Positions 35,050 through 47,653 are shown, counted from the first letter of the stretch. The stretch: 64,000 nt of DNA from Lingula anatina (GCF_001039355.2 NW_019775418.1:1-64000); one strand, 5' to 3'. A program made the numbers and translations. The notes: generated by a model from the sequence alone, not told the origin.

Positions 35050-38000
35050 ATGGAGCTGTTGGTAGGATGGGTGATACTGGTCATACTGCTGCAGTCGTAC
35101 TCAGCTGATGGTGGTGAGTGTTGTGATGAAGTTAACAACTTTACACACTAAGCCAATTTCCTTTCATTTTTGCCTGTAGGCTTGGTAGTTTAAATTTGTC
35201 TGTGTCGTTCTGCAACTTTTAATAAAAGAAACTGGAAATTCGCTGTAGGCCTATGTTATTTAATGATCGTTACATTTGAAGCAGTGTACATTGATTTGAT
35301 AGAAACATACCTTTTTATGGCGGAGAATTCTTTTTATTCTGTCATGCGCAGGAGTGGCTATAACCTGCTTAGGACAATAATTCTGTTTTTAAGCATTTTT
35401 AAATACTTGTATTACTAGCACAATAACGAATAAATTATTTATATGCAATAAGGTAGTACTTATATACAATATAACCCCTTTGCAATTGGTTGTTAAAAGC
35501 GATACTGAGAATTTTGCGTAAAACCACCACACTTATCCATTCTTTTTTCTTTTGCTTGGGGTTACATGCCATTTACACCACATCTCCACCTTAAACTAGG
35601 CTTGGTCAATTTGAAAGTAATAAGTAAATTAACACCATTTTATATGTGTATTATAACAAGTTAACAATGTCAGGCAAATGTATTTGTGTCGACTGTTCGA
35701 CATAAAAATAACACCATCTACTGTAAATAAAGGGAAGGAGAACGTGTGTCCTGATATAAACCAAGAGTGTTTTGTTCTTGTGGCCATGGTGAATTAGTAC
35801 CCGGACCTTAATACTAAATGAGTTCAAGAGTGGGATAGTAACTTAAATCAAAACATCTTTCTGTTATCCAGATAAACCAAGAACACGTTGCTTAAATTGT
35901 TTAACTTTTCGTTCGCCTGTTTCTTTACAGAGCACAGTTATTTTCTTGTCCTGATACTCGTACACAGAAAAGGCCTAAAACAGAAAGTTCGTGTATTGTT
36001 CTCCATGAGATACTAGATGTCACAAAAGTTATAAAAAGAAGTATTTAAAGTTTTCGAGACCAGTTTTAATGATGGTGATATTAAAAAACTATTCGCCTAA
36101 TTATATTAATACAGAATCGAAGCTGCAGACCCTGACGTTGGAGATACATCTCATTCATATACGCATTGGGTCTTTACAATGAGACACAATAAGAAAACGT
36201 GGCGGAATGACTGCAGCTAGGAATGTAGTGGAGTTATGGTAAAACATTTTGCCTCTTTACAAGTTGCACAGTTTTCAAACGATATGCATCCATCCTTAAG
36301 AGCCATATTCCCAGCTTATGACTAAAAGTGCATTCCCAGAGATTTAGATCGATCCATCCGGATCGACCTACATGTACAGTAACTCCCTCGGGGTTCACGC
36401 TAAATTGCAGTCAGTCGAGCGCGCACGACAGTTAATTACCCCCTTACAGCTTTTGGTAGGCGGGACAAACGCTTAAGCCGGCTAAGCTGACAGTAATCTA
36501 GTGAGACTCCCCACAGGGATAGATCAATCTAAAATCTGTGGGAATGGGGTCTAATAATAAACTGTTTGTGCATAGTTAATATTATTTTATGTAGTATTCT
36601 TAACATGAAAATATTATTAATTTTAACTAATGGAGTATATCAAAGCAGTACCTTGGTCATGTTAAGCCATAACGTTATGTACACGTTATGTATAGGCCTA
36701 TGTTTCTATGAACCATTTTATCGAAAACATTTTCATAACGTTTAGTGTTTATAATGATACAAAGATATACACATTAACGTTTTCAAAACATAGAACAAGA
36801 CAATTGTTCTAAACGTAAGGAATGCAGCTTGAAATGCCCGATTTTCACTATCATGACAAGTCTTTCCGTGTTTACAGTACGAAGTGATGGAGCCGAGGCG
36901 CCAAGATTTAAACGGTTGATTGGGGGTCGCACCATATCCGACCGCGGCAAGTGGCCTTGGATGGTGTCCCTGCAGGGGCATGTCCCTGGGAAGACTTTCT
37001 TCGGGATCCCACTAACTATATATGAGCTTTATTGTGGAGGATCCCTGTTGAACGACAGATGGATACTGACAGCAGCTCACTGCTTTTATCTCAGGTGGGC
37101 TACGAGTTCTGTACGTGTACTGTACTGGCCAATCTCTCTCTCTCTCTCTGTGTGTGAAACAGTATTGTTGCAACATTGCTTTAATAATTGGTTTGAAAAT
37201 TTTATACCCATATCGTCTATGAATCCCCAATGGTTCTATAATCTTTTAACCAGGAACGGAGCAACCGAACCCGATGCCTGGGAAGCAAGAATTGCAGCCG
37301 TAAAGATCAAAGTAAGTTTATAAACCCTGTTTCTCTGAATATTCAAAAATGACTGTACACTTCTCAATCAGTATACTATACACGCAAGAGTAGATCGAGT
37401 AAATGTCAGTGTATTATTTACCATTGCGAGAATGGACTTTTGTGAATGTATCCGTACAGAACTCTTTTTTATTTATCTATTCATTTATCTTTTTATGTAT
37501 TTATCTATAATTATTTTAATGCATGCTCTCCAAAAAGAATGTTAATTTCTTTTACTTACTGTGTACATTTGTGAGTGTGTTACATGTAGCCTCACTCGCT
37601 CACGTGTGAATGTAAGCGGAGTTTTCTAATGCCTGAGAGGACAAAGGTACATGTGCATTATCGCTATTCTGAATAAAAAAGATAAATATAAGAACTCCTG
37701 GGTATAACGGAATGGGAACCAAGTATTTGTGCTATTGTTTATTGTAGCCGTCGGCCTCGGACTATTTCATGCACGTGTTGGGCCGTGTCTTCAGCAGGCA
37801 GGAGTGGCAGCAATGGAATGTCGATGCGGAGAAAATTATCATTCATCCAGGTTATGACGAAAGATGTGAGTTGTGTGAAGACAATCATACAAGGCCCCCT
37901 AAATATGCATCCAGTCCGTTTTAACCTAATTAACGCACTCTAATTTGGTTTAGCAATCTGTTCCTGTCTGGACTGTTTCAAACGCAGTAGATATGCAAGC

Positions 38001-38817
38001 CCTTGTACCCATGATGGGTTCAAGATTAGCCCAAGTAATGCTTTACCACATCTATATGGTACTACATGTACATCTCATCGTTTTCTCCCTGCACTTCTTT
38101 CTCTAGCATTGTGGGAGAATGACATAGCTCTGGTGAAACTGGAACGCAGCGTCCCTGTCGGTCCAACCACCACATTCGTCACATCTGTGGAACTCCCAGC
38201 GCGACAAGGGGACGTCTCTTTCCCTGAAGACGGGCAACAATGCGTGATGAAGGGTTGGGGCTGCACCAGCAGCGGTAAGATAACGTGAGAAAGTGAGAAA
38301 TTATCTTCTACAAGGTGTCAACTTTTTTCATTTTTCTTTCCTTAAGGCTCCCACTCGCCTTACCAAAATTTCGGTTACCACAGTGTGTGTGGATTCAATG
38401 AAATAAATGAATGTATTATAAGACAAGGCATGGTTGTTCTTTCGTTATATTACAAACATCTGATACATGTAAATTGGGTGCACCAGAAATCACAATGTAC
38501 ACGTCTTTGCAATATCTCAAAATTTCGTAATCGTTTTTAATAATATTTGGATTCTGGGGCACAAGCAAGTATAAAACACGAATTCCTGTGTACATTACAG
38601 GTGCCACGGTGTCCGATCATGCCATGGAGCTGCCTCTACCCAAACTGTCGGACAGGGAGTGTAGACGGTTTTGGAACGTTCACCGCGACACCCGCCTCTG
38701 TGCCGGCTACAACTTGGCGGCCAAAGGCTTGTGCCCTGTGAGTATGATCAAGGTTACCAACAGAAACACAGGTGGTACTCCATTCACGTTTGATTTGACA
38801 ATCTTTTATCATCATCG

Positions 38818-38848
<31 letters not shown>

Positions 38849-39507
38849 TTAAAGTCAAAAGTGTTCCACTGTTGGACAAAGGCCTCGGGATGCTTCTTCC
38901 AGTGCATTCTGTCTTCGGCTTCACACTTCCAGTTTCGTGTTTTCCAGCACTGTTCTGACTCATCCCTCCATCTCTTACGAGGCTTCCCTTGTTTTCTATG
39001 TTCATTGGTGTCCATTCTGTCGGCCTTACTGTCCATCTGTCATCTTTGATTCTACTAAAATATCCTGCCCATCTCAATTTCATCTCTTTAATTGTAAGTA
39101 GCATATCCTTCACTTTGGTCTGTCCTCTTTTCCATTTAATGGCCATCCTATCTCTTATCCTAATGTTTAACCTACTTCTTTCCATCTTTCTGTGTGCTAC
39201 TTGTAGCTTTTGTTCCATGGATGCATTCATTGTCCATGTCTCTGAAACATAGGTGTTAGCTGTCAGCTATGACAATCTTTATATTAGTAATGTTCATGTA
39301 AATGAAATTGTTGAATTTGGAAATATATATATTTTTTATATTTAGGGGGACAGCGGTGGACCACTTGTGTGCAAAAGGCAAGACAAGTGGATTCAAGTCG
39401 GCATTGCGTCATTCTCCAGCGCTCGATCTCCGGGACAAGTGCCTGGCGTTTTTACACGCGTTAGTGCTTACCTTGATTGGATCGCAAAGACCATTGGTGA
39501 AAATTAA
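35050..39507 (+). CDS. Secreted S1-family (chymotrypsin-like) serine protease, seven exons
   Basis: Exons are 35050-35113, 36878-37094, 37254-37311, 37748-37865, 38107-38274, 38601-38737 and 39346-39507, joining in phase to 307 residues. Exon 1 encodes a signal peptide ([18 protein letters not shown]). The activation junction reads [10 protein letters not shown], where IVGG is replaced by LIGG. The triad is present: His in LTAAHC, Asp in ENDIALVKL, Ser in GDSGGPLVC. Disulphides 42-58, 136-201 and 168-182 are conserved. Odd points: by family alignment position 189 is Gly (KGLCPGDSGG), so trypsin specificity is unlikely. Position 220 is not Cys ([10 protein letters not shown]), so Cys191 has no usual partner. 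ATTAAA at 39552-39557 may be the polyadenylation signal. It is probably a digestive or extracellular protease. Confidence 0.92.
36326..36551. mobile_element. Hairpin MITE with TAA target duplication, copy 3
   Basis: It lies in intron 1 of the protease gene, flanked by TAA at 36323-36325 and 36552-36554. The ends CATTCCCAGAGATTTAGATC and, reverse-complemented, CATTCCCACAGATTTTAGAT are inverted repeats. The interior closely matches the 26.1-kb copy. Confidence 0.82.
38796..39280 (-). mobile_element. RTE-type LINE 3' remnant in protease intron 6
   Basis: It is bounded by an 11-bp duplication, TGACAATCTTT, at 38796-38806 and 39270-39280. The reverse strand encodes the end of a reverse-transcriptase polyprotein ([54 protein letters not shown]), a typical RTE-class C-terminus. 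It is broken by a frameshift. The 3' end is a GAT microsatellite, which translates as poly-Asp in one frame. It is strongly 5'-truncated. Confidence 0.85.
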
Positions 39508-39557
39508 ATGGACGTTTATTCACAGAATTCAATCTCAATGAAAAATGTGTTATTAAA

Positions 39558-41169
39558 GTAAAGGGAAAGGAACATTGATAATTACTGCATGTCACATGTA
39601 ACACTGGCGAAATTCCGTCTTCGATATGCAAAGCCTGGGGATAATTGTTCTTTAATTGCACGTACCTTGAAGAAGGAAGAATGGAAAAATATCTCACAAA
39701 ACAGACCTAAAAACGTTATTGTTAGAGGCATGCCGCACCGCCTACTGAAGATAAACGTAGAACCCGGTAGACACGTGGTAAAAGACACGTGACTTTCAAA
39801 GAGTACATTTTGATGTTTTAACAGTTCAAACTTTAGATATCTTCACTGGAATTTTGGATTTTCTGTACCCTAAGTCATGATAGGTATTGTATCTGGAATA
39901 AAAAAATCTTTTTAAAACGACTGACAGCTGTCGTCATTTGTAAACAAAACCACATGGGATTAAAAGCAGGACAACATTTTTGACAAAGGGTGTGCACTAC
40001 TGTTTGATCCTGTCCTAGATTTTAATATATAACCTTTAACATTTATATCCCGTACTAAGAACAACATTACGCTGCAAGTGCGAAAACTTTTGTCACACCA
40101 GTATGTTGTCGCTTTTTTTAAACTTCGTACACAGAGCTATGTGAGAAGGATTAAGGATATGTGAGAATTGCTTGGTTTCCCTATCCCATCCCACTCGTGC
40201 TTGATTGGTATTTCCTTAAATTTAAACAAGATTTCAGACAACTTAGGTCTACATATTGTGAAAATTTGCAAGCTATTTAATTGATAAACAAACACTAGTT
40301 GAGGTTCCTTTTTGTTGGCCTTACATGTATGTCCATTCACATGTATTTCACGAATCGCAATGGTGATCACGAAATATTTTTATTGCAACTGGTAAATCGA
40401 AAACTTTGAGATAAATTTTTATACAAAATAAATTCACATTGTTTAATTTTAGCTATGAAAGAAAATTTATGAATGGTAAATCAGTTTGCAATAAACAAAT
40501 GTTTTTAGTTCCTTGTTGGCCTTTTTAAGGAAGCAGTCACTTGTGTTTTCAAAATTTTATTAGACCCATAATGCAATGTACTCGTATATATACTTGGGTC
40601 TAAACACAGTTAAAAACAGTAATGGTTGAAATTTTGCCAAATTTATGGAGATACCTTCGGACATTATTCATGTAGAATAATGGTATTTATTTTAGAGAAA
40701 TTCCGGCAGTACACAGATCCTTTCGTCCATTGTTGCGTGATGTAGTCGCTTGAAAAACCATTCTTTGCAAAGTGATTAAGAGTAAATTGAAAATAAACAC
40801 AAACTGACCTCAAGATCGCCTTTCCCCAACAAAAAATCCATTACTTGTATTTCCTCATTTCATTCTAGTTTGCCGTCAGATGATTTGCCCCTGAGCTTTA
40901 TTTCGGACATGTAAACAACCGTTGCTCCTTTTTCATCAGCTGTTGGATACCATATCTTTCTTCATTATTCATGAAGTCATTGATTATTCATCTATGTAAT
41001 CCGATATTTACCGTGGCTGTTAAAAGGACATTGTAAAAGTAAAATGAAATTATCTCGCGCTCTCCGCTTAATTCAGTAGCGATACACTTTCAAAAAATAG
41101 AGGCAGTTGCCTTTCGTTACGTCTTTCAAGATGGGTATCAGGGATAATACATGTACGCTTAAAACACTC
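39558..41169. other. Intergenic stretch, no gene seen
   Basis: AT-rich. A 67-codon forward frame at 39589-39792 resembles nothing known. Confidence 0.4.
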
Positions 41170-41336
41170 TTTGCCTGACACGCCTACTAAAGCTGTTAGG
41201 GGGCAATTAAATACCGTTTAGCAGCTTCAGTAAGCGTGCCAGGCATCAGAGCCGCTTAAGCTGAAAGCAATTTCGCGAGAAAACCCTTGGAGATGAATCG
41301 ATCCTGTTAGATCGATGTAGGTATGGGAACCCAGTC
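41170..41336. mobile_element. Hairpin MITE, copy 4
   Basis: It has the palindrome GACACGCCTACTAAAGCTG ... CAGCTTCAGTAAGCGTGCC and ends ATCGATGTAGGTATGGGAAC-CCAGTC directly before TTA. The left outer arm is diverged or lost. The core matches the copies at 1.2 and 43.2 kb. Confidence 0.7.
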
Positions 41337-41654
41337 TTAGAACCCAGTCTTAAAAACCCCTGTAATATCAGAGTGTAGTGTTTGAAATGGTATGCAAAAC
41401 GTCTGTTATAGAATCTTTCAGTACTGAAATACTTGGTGGCGATGGCGGGGATACACTCTGCCACTTATAAATGCCCTTGATCTTAGATGAACCAATCCAG
41501 ATCTTTGGTCATCTAGTGGCCTGGTTCGTGCCCGGCCAATTCGGCCTGTGCGTGCCAGATATAGATTAAATTAGATAGTTTTTTGGACAATCCCATCGCG
41601 ATGAAAAATACGATAACCTGACCGGAATCAATTGGAATATACATGCATTGCTCT

Positions 41655-41720
41655 AACAATTTAGGAAACCGCCCCCCCCCCTTTCCTGTGGCGGATTTAG
41701 AGGGGGTACAGACAAGCATA
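41655..41720. mobile_element. Possible hAT-type element end
   Basis: A C-run followed by CTTTCCTGTGGCGGATTTAG-AGGGGGT resembles a hAT terminal inverted repeat (CAGTGGCGGATTTAGG-like). The partner end was not located. Confidence 0.35.
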
Positions 41721-42259
41721 CAAATGGTAATGAAAGTGAACATATATGTGTGTATTTTTCAATTTTAAGTAAGGAGCAGGAGTGGAAACGTTTAATCCAC
41801 GGCGTGGTCGATTTCACAGAAAGAGTTTTGTGACAAATCTGAGCCGGAAGGTCAAATGTACTCTTACATTTCGGTCAAACTCCTCCAATCTCGGTACATT
41901 GCCAGAAAATTCCTATTTATTCGAATCACATTATAGTCCATTCCTCTTCATGTTGAAGCTTAACTTTATTTATTTTTAAAAACGAAAAATAAATATATCT
42001 TTATTTGTCGAGATATCCAATACTTTTTTAGCGAAAGAGAACTTAGCGTTCTTTTCGATCGATTTCGTGATAAGACACCATTTTTCTCTTCTTTGGATCT
42101 GGACTGGTCATTCACTGCATAAGGGCACGTTATGGGTAGTGAGACCTATTTGTCATTATTATTTTTATTATCATAGTCACAGAGGCGGTTTTGTAATTTA
42201 CGCATTTGTTGCATCGGTCAGTCGGTTTTGGTCACGCCATCGTTATCCGGGGGATATCG

Positions 42260-42334
42260 TATAAAAAATAAAAGGCCTTATCAGTATCTTGTATTCAACG
42301 CCTGAACAGCGCTAGCGAAGGACTCGAAACAAAA
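42260..42334 (+). promoter_or_regulatory. Candidate TATA promoter and 5'UTR exon of the IDO-like gene
   Basis: TATAAAA lies at 42260-42266. A transcription start about 30 bases downstream would give a short exon ending AAACAAAA before the donor GTAAGC (42335). The coding exon at 44188 begins right after a TTTCAG acceptor seven bases before its ATG, so an upstream non-coding exon is needed. The link between the two is inferred. Confidence 0.45.
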
Positions 42335-43128
42335 GTAAGCAACAGTATTTTGGGGTAAATTATTTTAATTAACATTTGATATTTGAAGACGTGTATTGGT
42401 TGTTGTTTCGGACAAGGATTTAATTTCGCTGAGAATAGTGCTTAATGCAATTTGCATGCGTTTCTTTTCTCATAGACAGAAAGTTTCATTTATGATAGAT
42501 CCTCATATTTGGTTTACCTGTTAGTCTATAAGGTGTCCCTTAATACCGTTTAAACCATTTCCATTTTGGCGAGTGTAATTTTGGTTTGTAGAATTTGCTA
42601 AATTAAGAGTATAAATTAATAAATTTTGAAGGCCGTTAACCACACTAAATGTGCCAAGTATTAGTAAGCCGTCAGTAAAAAAAAAACATAACTCTTTCTC
42701 CTTTCGGAAAAAGTCATACCATGTCGGTAATGAGGCTAGTTTGACCTTGGCGTTTTTCAGGGACTTGGATTGGTTTTGTACCAGTACTCACTCGCGCTCT
42801 TCTAGCTCCTCTACAATACTAACGGTCAAGGTCACGAGAGAGTAGTCGTCAATTTGACTACTCCTGTTGGCTGGCCAACTCACCACATTGATAGAAAAAA
42901 GGGTTCCAGTCTAAATGATCAAATCATGGCTTATTGGGAATGGAAAACAAAGTTAACGGACCCAGAAGTACTTACTTTGTGACATTTGGAGTTCCTAACA
43001 CTTCCAATATTTTACACTAGCAAAAACGGAACAGCATGTCCATTTTAAAGGTATTTTCCAGTCAGGCCTTATGGACTACTGGGAGCGGAAGAGGGACTAA
43101 CAAGTCATCATAAAGACTGAGACCATTA

Positions 43129-43334
43129 GACTGGGTTCCCATACCTAGATCGACCTAACAGGATCGATCCATCTACGAGGGATTTCTAACTGAAGCTGAA
43201 GCTGCCCGGGGTACTTAAATATCGTTTAACAGCTTCAGTAGGCATGTCAGACATATAAGCCGCTTAAAGCTGAAAGCAATTTTGCGAGAATCCCCTTGGA
43301 GATAGATCGATCCACAGTTAGTACGATAGGGTCT
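43129..43334. mobile_element. Hairpin MITE, copy 5
   Basis: It follows TTA at 43126-43128. The left end reads GACTGGGTTCCCATACCTAG then ATCGACCTAACAGGATCGATCC. The core AACAGCTTCAGTAGGCATGT and AGCTGAAAGCAATTTTGCGA matches the 1.2- and 41.2-kb copies. The right end AGATAGATCGATCC is present, but its terminal bases are mutated. It lies in the candidate first intron of the IDO-like gene. Confidence 0.75.
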
Positions 43335-44194
43335 GGGAGTGGCCCCATAGTTGTTCACCTTCACCTAAACAAGTAATTCAGTCGTGACCAAGTCTGTCAG
43401 AGTGCATGAAGGGAGGGAACAGCCAACAGGTAAACCAAATATGTGGCTCTATCATAAAACGTTTTAAATATCAAAACTAAGATTCAATGAAACTTTTTTA
43501 CGTATATCGTTCCTCGTCTTTATGTTTTTAGACTAATATTTCATTGGCAGTTTTAATTTTATGTGAATTCTAAAAGGGCATTTTCTGAGGTTGCTCTGAT
43601 ATTATTTCGTCTGGGCAGCACCACATGCTCATAAATGTCCTCTTTCTGCATGGACAGTTGCCAACATAATCTCAGTATCTTTATATTTTTAAGTGAAAAA
43701 CAATGGTGACACAGAATAGATTTGCTTTTCCGGCGCATCTGCCGACTTTTGTCGATATATTTTGGGGAGGGGAGGAGGGAGGTCATTCGAGCAGTTTTCC
43801 ATGACTAGCTGGCATGATTCTAAATCGTCATATTGTTTAAGAAATTGATATTTGAATAGACACAGGTTAGGATATTATATTGTACAACAGACAAGGTTAT
43901 GGTTTCGCTCAAACATACACGACATGTAGGCTATGTTACATTACGCATGCATTTTATGAAGTTTTATCGGTCATACTGATATATATTTGAGTTTTCCGGC
44001 CAAATTATTTTAATTTACTGTCATCAACAGAATTTACCGAGGCGGAGTTCTTACAACTGAAAGGGTCGATAATATTTTCACGTATGAACAGAACTGCATG
44101 CATATGTTGGTATACGGCGTAAGACACTCCTTTTGAACAAAAACCTGCCAACATAAAGTAATATCAGTAAGTGGGTTTATATTTCAGCAAAAAA

Positions 44195-46140
44195 ATGGCG
44201 AAACAGCAAAAACGTGCTTACTCTGCGTACTTGCCTACATTTTACGCTAAATTTGGAGGAGGTTACCCTCCACGACCAGTTTTCAACGAGTGGCCAACAT
44301 GTTGCCAAATCTATCAAGATGTCTGCCTCAAAATGCCCGAGAAGTTATACACACTCAACAGCTCAGAGAAGTTCAGGGAATGGATGGAAGAGGAACTTAG
44401 CAGAGTGAGTTTGATTTGTTTAAATGTGAAACTTAGCGTACATTTGGAACGGACTAATTATTAGTAGATGAGTGTTCTTGTTGTTTGATACACGAAGTTA
44501 ATTATGTAATTCGGTTTGCCAATTTTTGGAAGAAATACTTAGTACACAAACACACACACGACAGTATACTATCCATTTTCTAATCTTCTTTATCCATTGT
44601 ATTTCCTAATATCTTTCTTTCTATAGTCTCTCATAAAAGTATATCCAATTTATTTCTACATTCAGGTTGATTTATTAAAAGTTGAAATGGCCATCACATC
44701 CCTGATCGACAAGGAGTGTATCTCGGTGCTGGCGGGTTACCTGGCCTGTCTGAGCTACCTGGCACACGCCTATCGCTGGGGTACAGTACCGACCACGAGC
44801 CTGGAACGGGAAAGAAGCACTCTCGAGTTCCCCGACTGCCTCTGGAACCCTTTTAAAAAGGTGAAACAGCCCGCTAATGAAGACATGATGAAACGTGCAT
44901 GTTCTGCGTATCATTATTATAATTAAAACCTTTGAATGTAATTCTTATTAAGTCCTCAATCCGTTTTCCTCCTTACCAACAGAAACGACACAATTTATAG
45001 CGCATACTTATTTATTTATTTATTTATAAGCACATTTTCCTCTTGGGATTCAAATGTGTTATTGTTTTTAATTACTTACTTATGACAATACTTAAATTTT
45101 TCATGATAATTTTCATGAAAATCTTATCCCTTTTTTCTTTTTTTTTTTATCAACAGGTGAATGATTATTTTGGCCTTCCGTATCGTGGCAACCACTTTTC
45201 TCTCATGGCTTGCAACGCTATTTATGATGAAAGCGGATCACCTGTAAGTATGAAGTTCAAATGGAATTACGACCCGGAAATAGCGAACCAAGAAAGTAAC
45301 TTCATGTTACTGATGGCAAAAGCCGAATGTGAAGCACCTCACACCCTCAATTCTCTCGCCGAGTACTTGGATTTGCTTCAAACGTTCACAACCTCAGACG
45401 ACAGGAATGGCGTCGAGCAGCAGATGATCGAAAAGGTGTATCTTGCAAAGCGACACCTCTCGGCACTCCTTAGGCAGGCCAATAAAATAATGGACGACAG
45501 TTTCATTTCAAGGGAGGTCTTTGCACCGCACATCCAGGGAATGATTGCATGGGGATTAGACACGGACATTGGGTCGTCTGCTGCGGAAAATCTCATTTTC
45601 CAGACACTGAATGTGTTTTGCGACATGGAAGGTGCGAGCAAAATGAGTCGTTTTGGAAAGAGGACGAGGAAGAGCATTCCAGAAACCTCCAGGGTCTTAT
45701 TAGCCAAGTTTGAAGAGAGCACAAAAGAAAATCTCTTTCCGACAGAGCAATTGTCCCAAGCAAAGGCTGACTTGATTACGGTGTTTTATTCCTTTATTTT
45801 GGGGCATGCGCGAAAGGTACCGGGCTACATAGCTAAAAGTCCAATGACTGCTTCCAGATTCTTAAGAAAAGACTTGGTATCCAGCTTTAAGCGTAACATG
45901 AAAGAGCGTTGCGACGAAGTTTCTTTTGCCAGAAACAAGGCTTTGGGTAGATCGTCTGACGACGGCATCAGCGGCAATGGAATTCAAAAAAGCGTTTTGT
46001 GGTCCCAGAGTAAGCCGCTGTTTTGTTGGCGAAAGGCATTTGCGACATCTCATTTAAGACTACTGACACTTTTTAATCATTATCCCGAGTTGATTATTGC
46101 TTTTGTATATTTGCTATTTACTTTAACTTTCAGTATTTAA
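44195..46140 (+). CDS. Indoleamine 2,3-dioxygenase-superfamily protein (divergent), three coding exons
   Basis: IDO enzymes are haem proteins that open the tryptophan indole ring; molluscan IDO relatives also became myoglobins. Coding exons are 44195-44404, 44666-44860 and 45157-46140, in phase, giving 462 residues. Similarity is by eye: LSYLAHAYRWG with a downstream FPDCLWNPFKKVNDYFGLP resembles the IDO small-to-large domain transition. EVFAPHIQGMIAWGLD and SSAAENLIFQTLNVF resemble the helices before the haem. PETSRVLLAKFEES and FYSFILGHARKVPGYI resemble the C-terminal pair, so His352 would be the proximal haem ligand. The last 20 residues are hydrophobic (LIIAFVYLLFTLTFSI), unusual for IDO. 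The protein is too divergent to assume enzymatic activity. An AATAAA cluster lies near 46318-46330. Confidence 0.7.
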
Positions 46141-46330
46141 AAATCTGACCTTTTATACTCAACAGGAGATTATAGTTGGACATTTTCTCCTTACTTTTTA
46201 TACAGAACATTATAATTTGACATATTTCTTTTTACTTTTAATACCATAACTTTTAAATCTAAAATAATCGTTTTGACATTGCATTTTATTTGTGGATTTT
46301 ATCTATAGACTCGAAGTAAATAAATAAATA

Positions 46331-47652
46331 TTATTATTATTATAATTATTTTTATTATATTTATTATATTATTTTTATATTCTGTCAGGGCAATCAATTT
46401 GCTAATTGCATCGGATTTACCTTGCAAATTACCAGGCAAATTGTAGTCGAAAAACTGAAGGCATATATCCATAAAATCAGATGGCTACTCCACGCAGAGA
46501 GGGTTCACTCTACTATTGTATATGGTACTAAAAAGTTCAGATGGAATCCCATATTGATGTTGTCGTTTGTGTGTTAGACATTTATACAGTTACATATTCC
46601 GAAAAGAAAAAAAAAGAAGAAACAGTGCTTGGATGGGATTTAAGTTTGTAGCTTGAAAATAAATTAATTTGGTTGTGAATCAACAGAAATATTAAATACA
46701 TATTCATTCTATTTTGAAATATAGGCTGTGGTTAATTCTAATTTGCAAAGAAGTGTATTTATCTAGCCTGTGGTGCTGTGGTTGCAATATAAAGACCATC
46801 TCTTCTTCCAGACTCGGCTTTTATTATACGGCACGTAAAAAACAACAACAATTGATACTTGCATTCTGCTTATATCGCCGTAGAGACACGCAGCCCTAAT
46901 TAAATAATCATCTTTTGAAACGAAGCGTTATTACTCTCGAATATGTAAAGTTGCATACAGTGCTTGTTAAAATGAATCCAAGATCAGATGCAATTATTAA
47001 ATTTATTTTACAGGTAGATCTAAATTTTACATTGCTCTACCGGGCCGACATATGGTATCCATTGTAGGTGAATGACCACCACAACTGGAAAAGTTTCATT
47101 TCGACGATGTCAAAAAATCTGGAACAACTCCTGCACCACTGGTTTATGGCATTGAAGCTGGCAAGGTCGTTAGAGATCTGCTGATTGATTACTAGCAAGC
47201 GTTCGATCATCTCGATCATCCTCTGCTTATAAACGAACTTAAAAAACCATAGGGATGCCTGACGTAATTGTTTGCTAGATTGCAGCCTTTACCACCAAAA
47301 GGCAACAACGTGTAAAACTTGGTCAAACCATTTCAGAATGAAATCATTGGCAGTTCAACAATTTAGGCGATTTACTATTTTTAAATCATTTAGACATGAG
47401 AGTGAGTGGAGAAAAAACGGTGGTATGTAATGAGATCATACAACAAATTACCCCATCTCATTACGTATAGCGTCATTCACTCAATGGAAATATCTCAAAA
47501 TGAACTCAACAAATTATATATTAAAATTAAATACATTACACTTTTAAAAATTAAACATTTTACAGCAGATGTGTATGTCATTGTACTGTATGCCACTGGG
47601 GACTGACAAATCCCCTTTCGGTTAATTTGATCGAGATGGCGTTTTTTGCGAA
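46331..47652. other. Intergenic stretch between two convergent genes
   Basis: Downstream ends of the IDO-like gene (forward) and the NRF-6-like gene (reverse). A short reverse frame near 47037-47219 is not recognisable. Confidence 0.4.
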
Positions 47653-47653
47653 T

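Noticed and set aside
38636-38848. Met/Asp-rich reverse frames
   Set aside because: GAT microsatellite tail of the RTE insert.
39589-39792. 67-codon basic frame downstream of the protease
   Set aside because: Lies after the probable polyadenylation signal; no homology or splice support.
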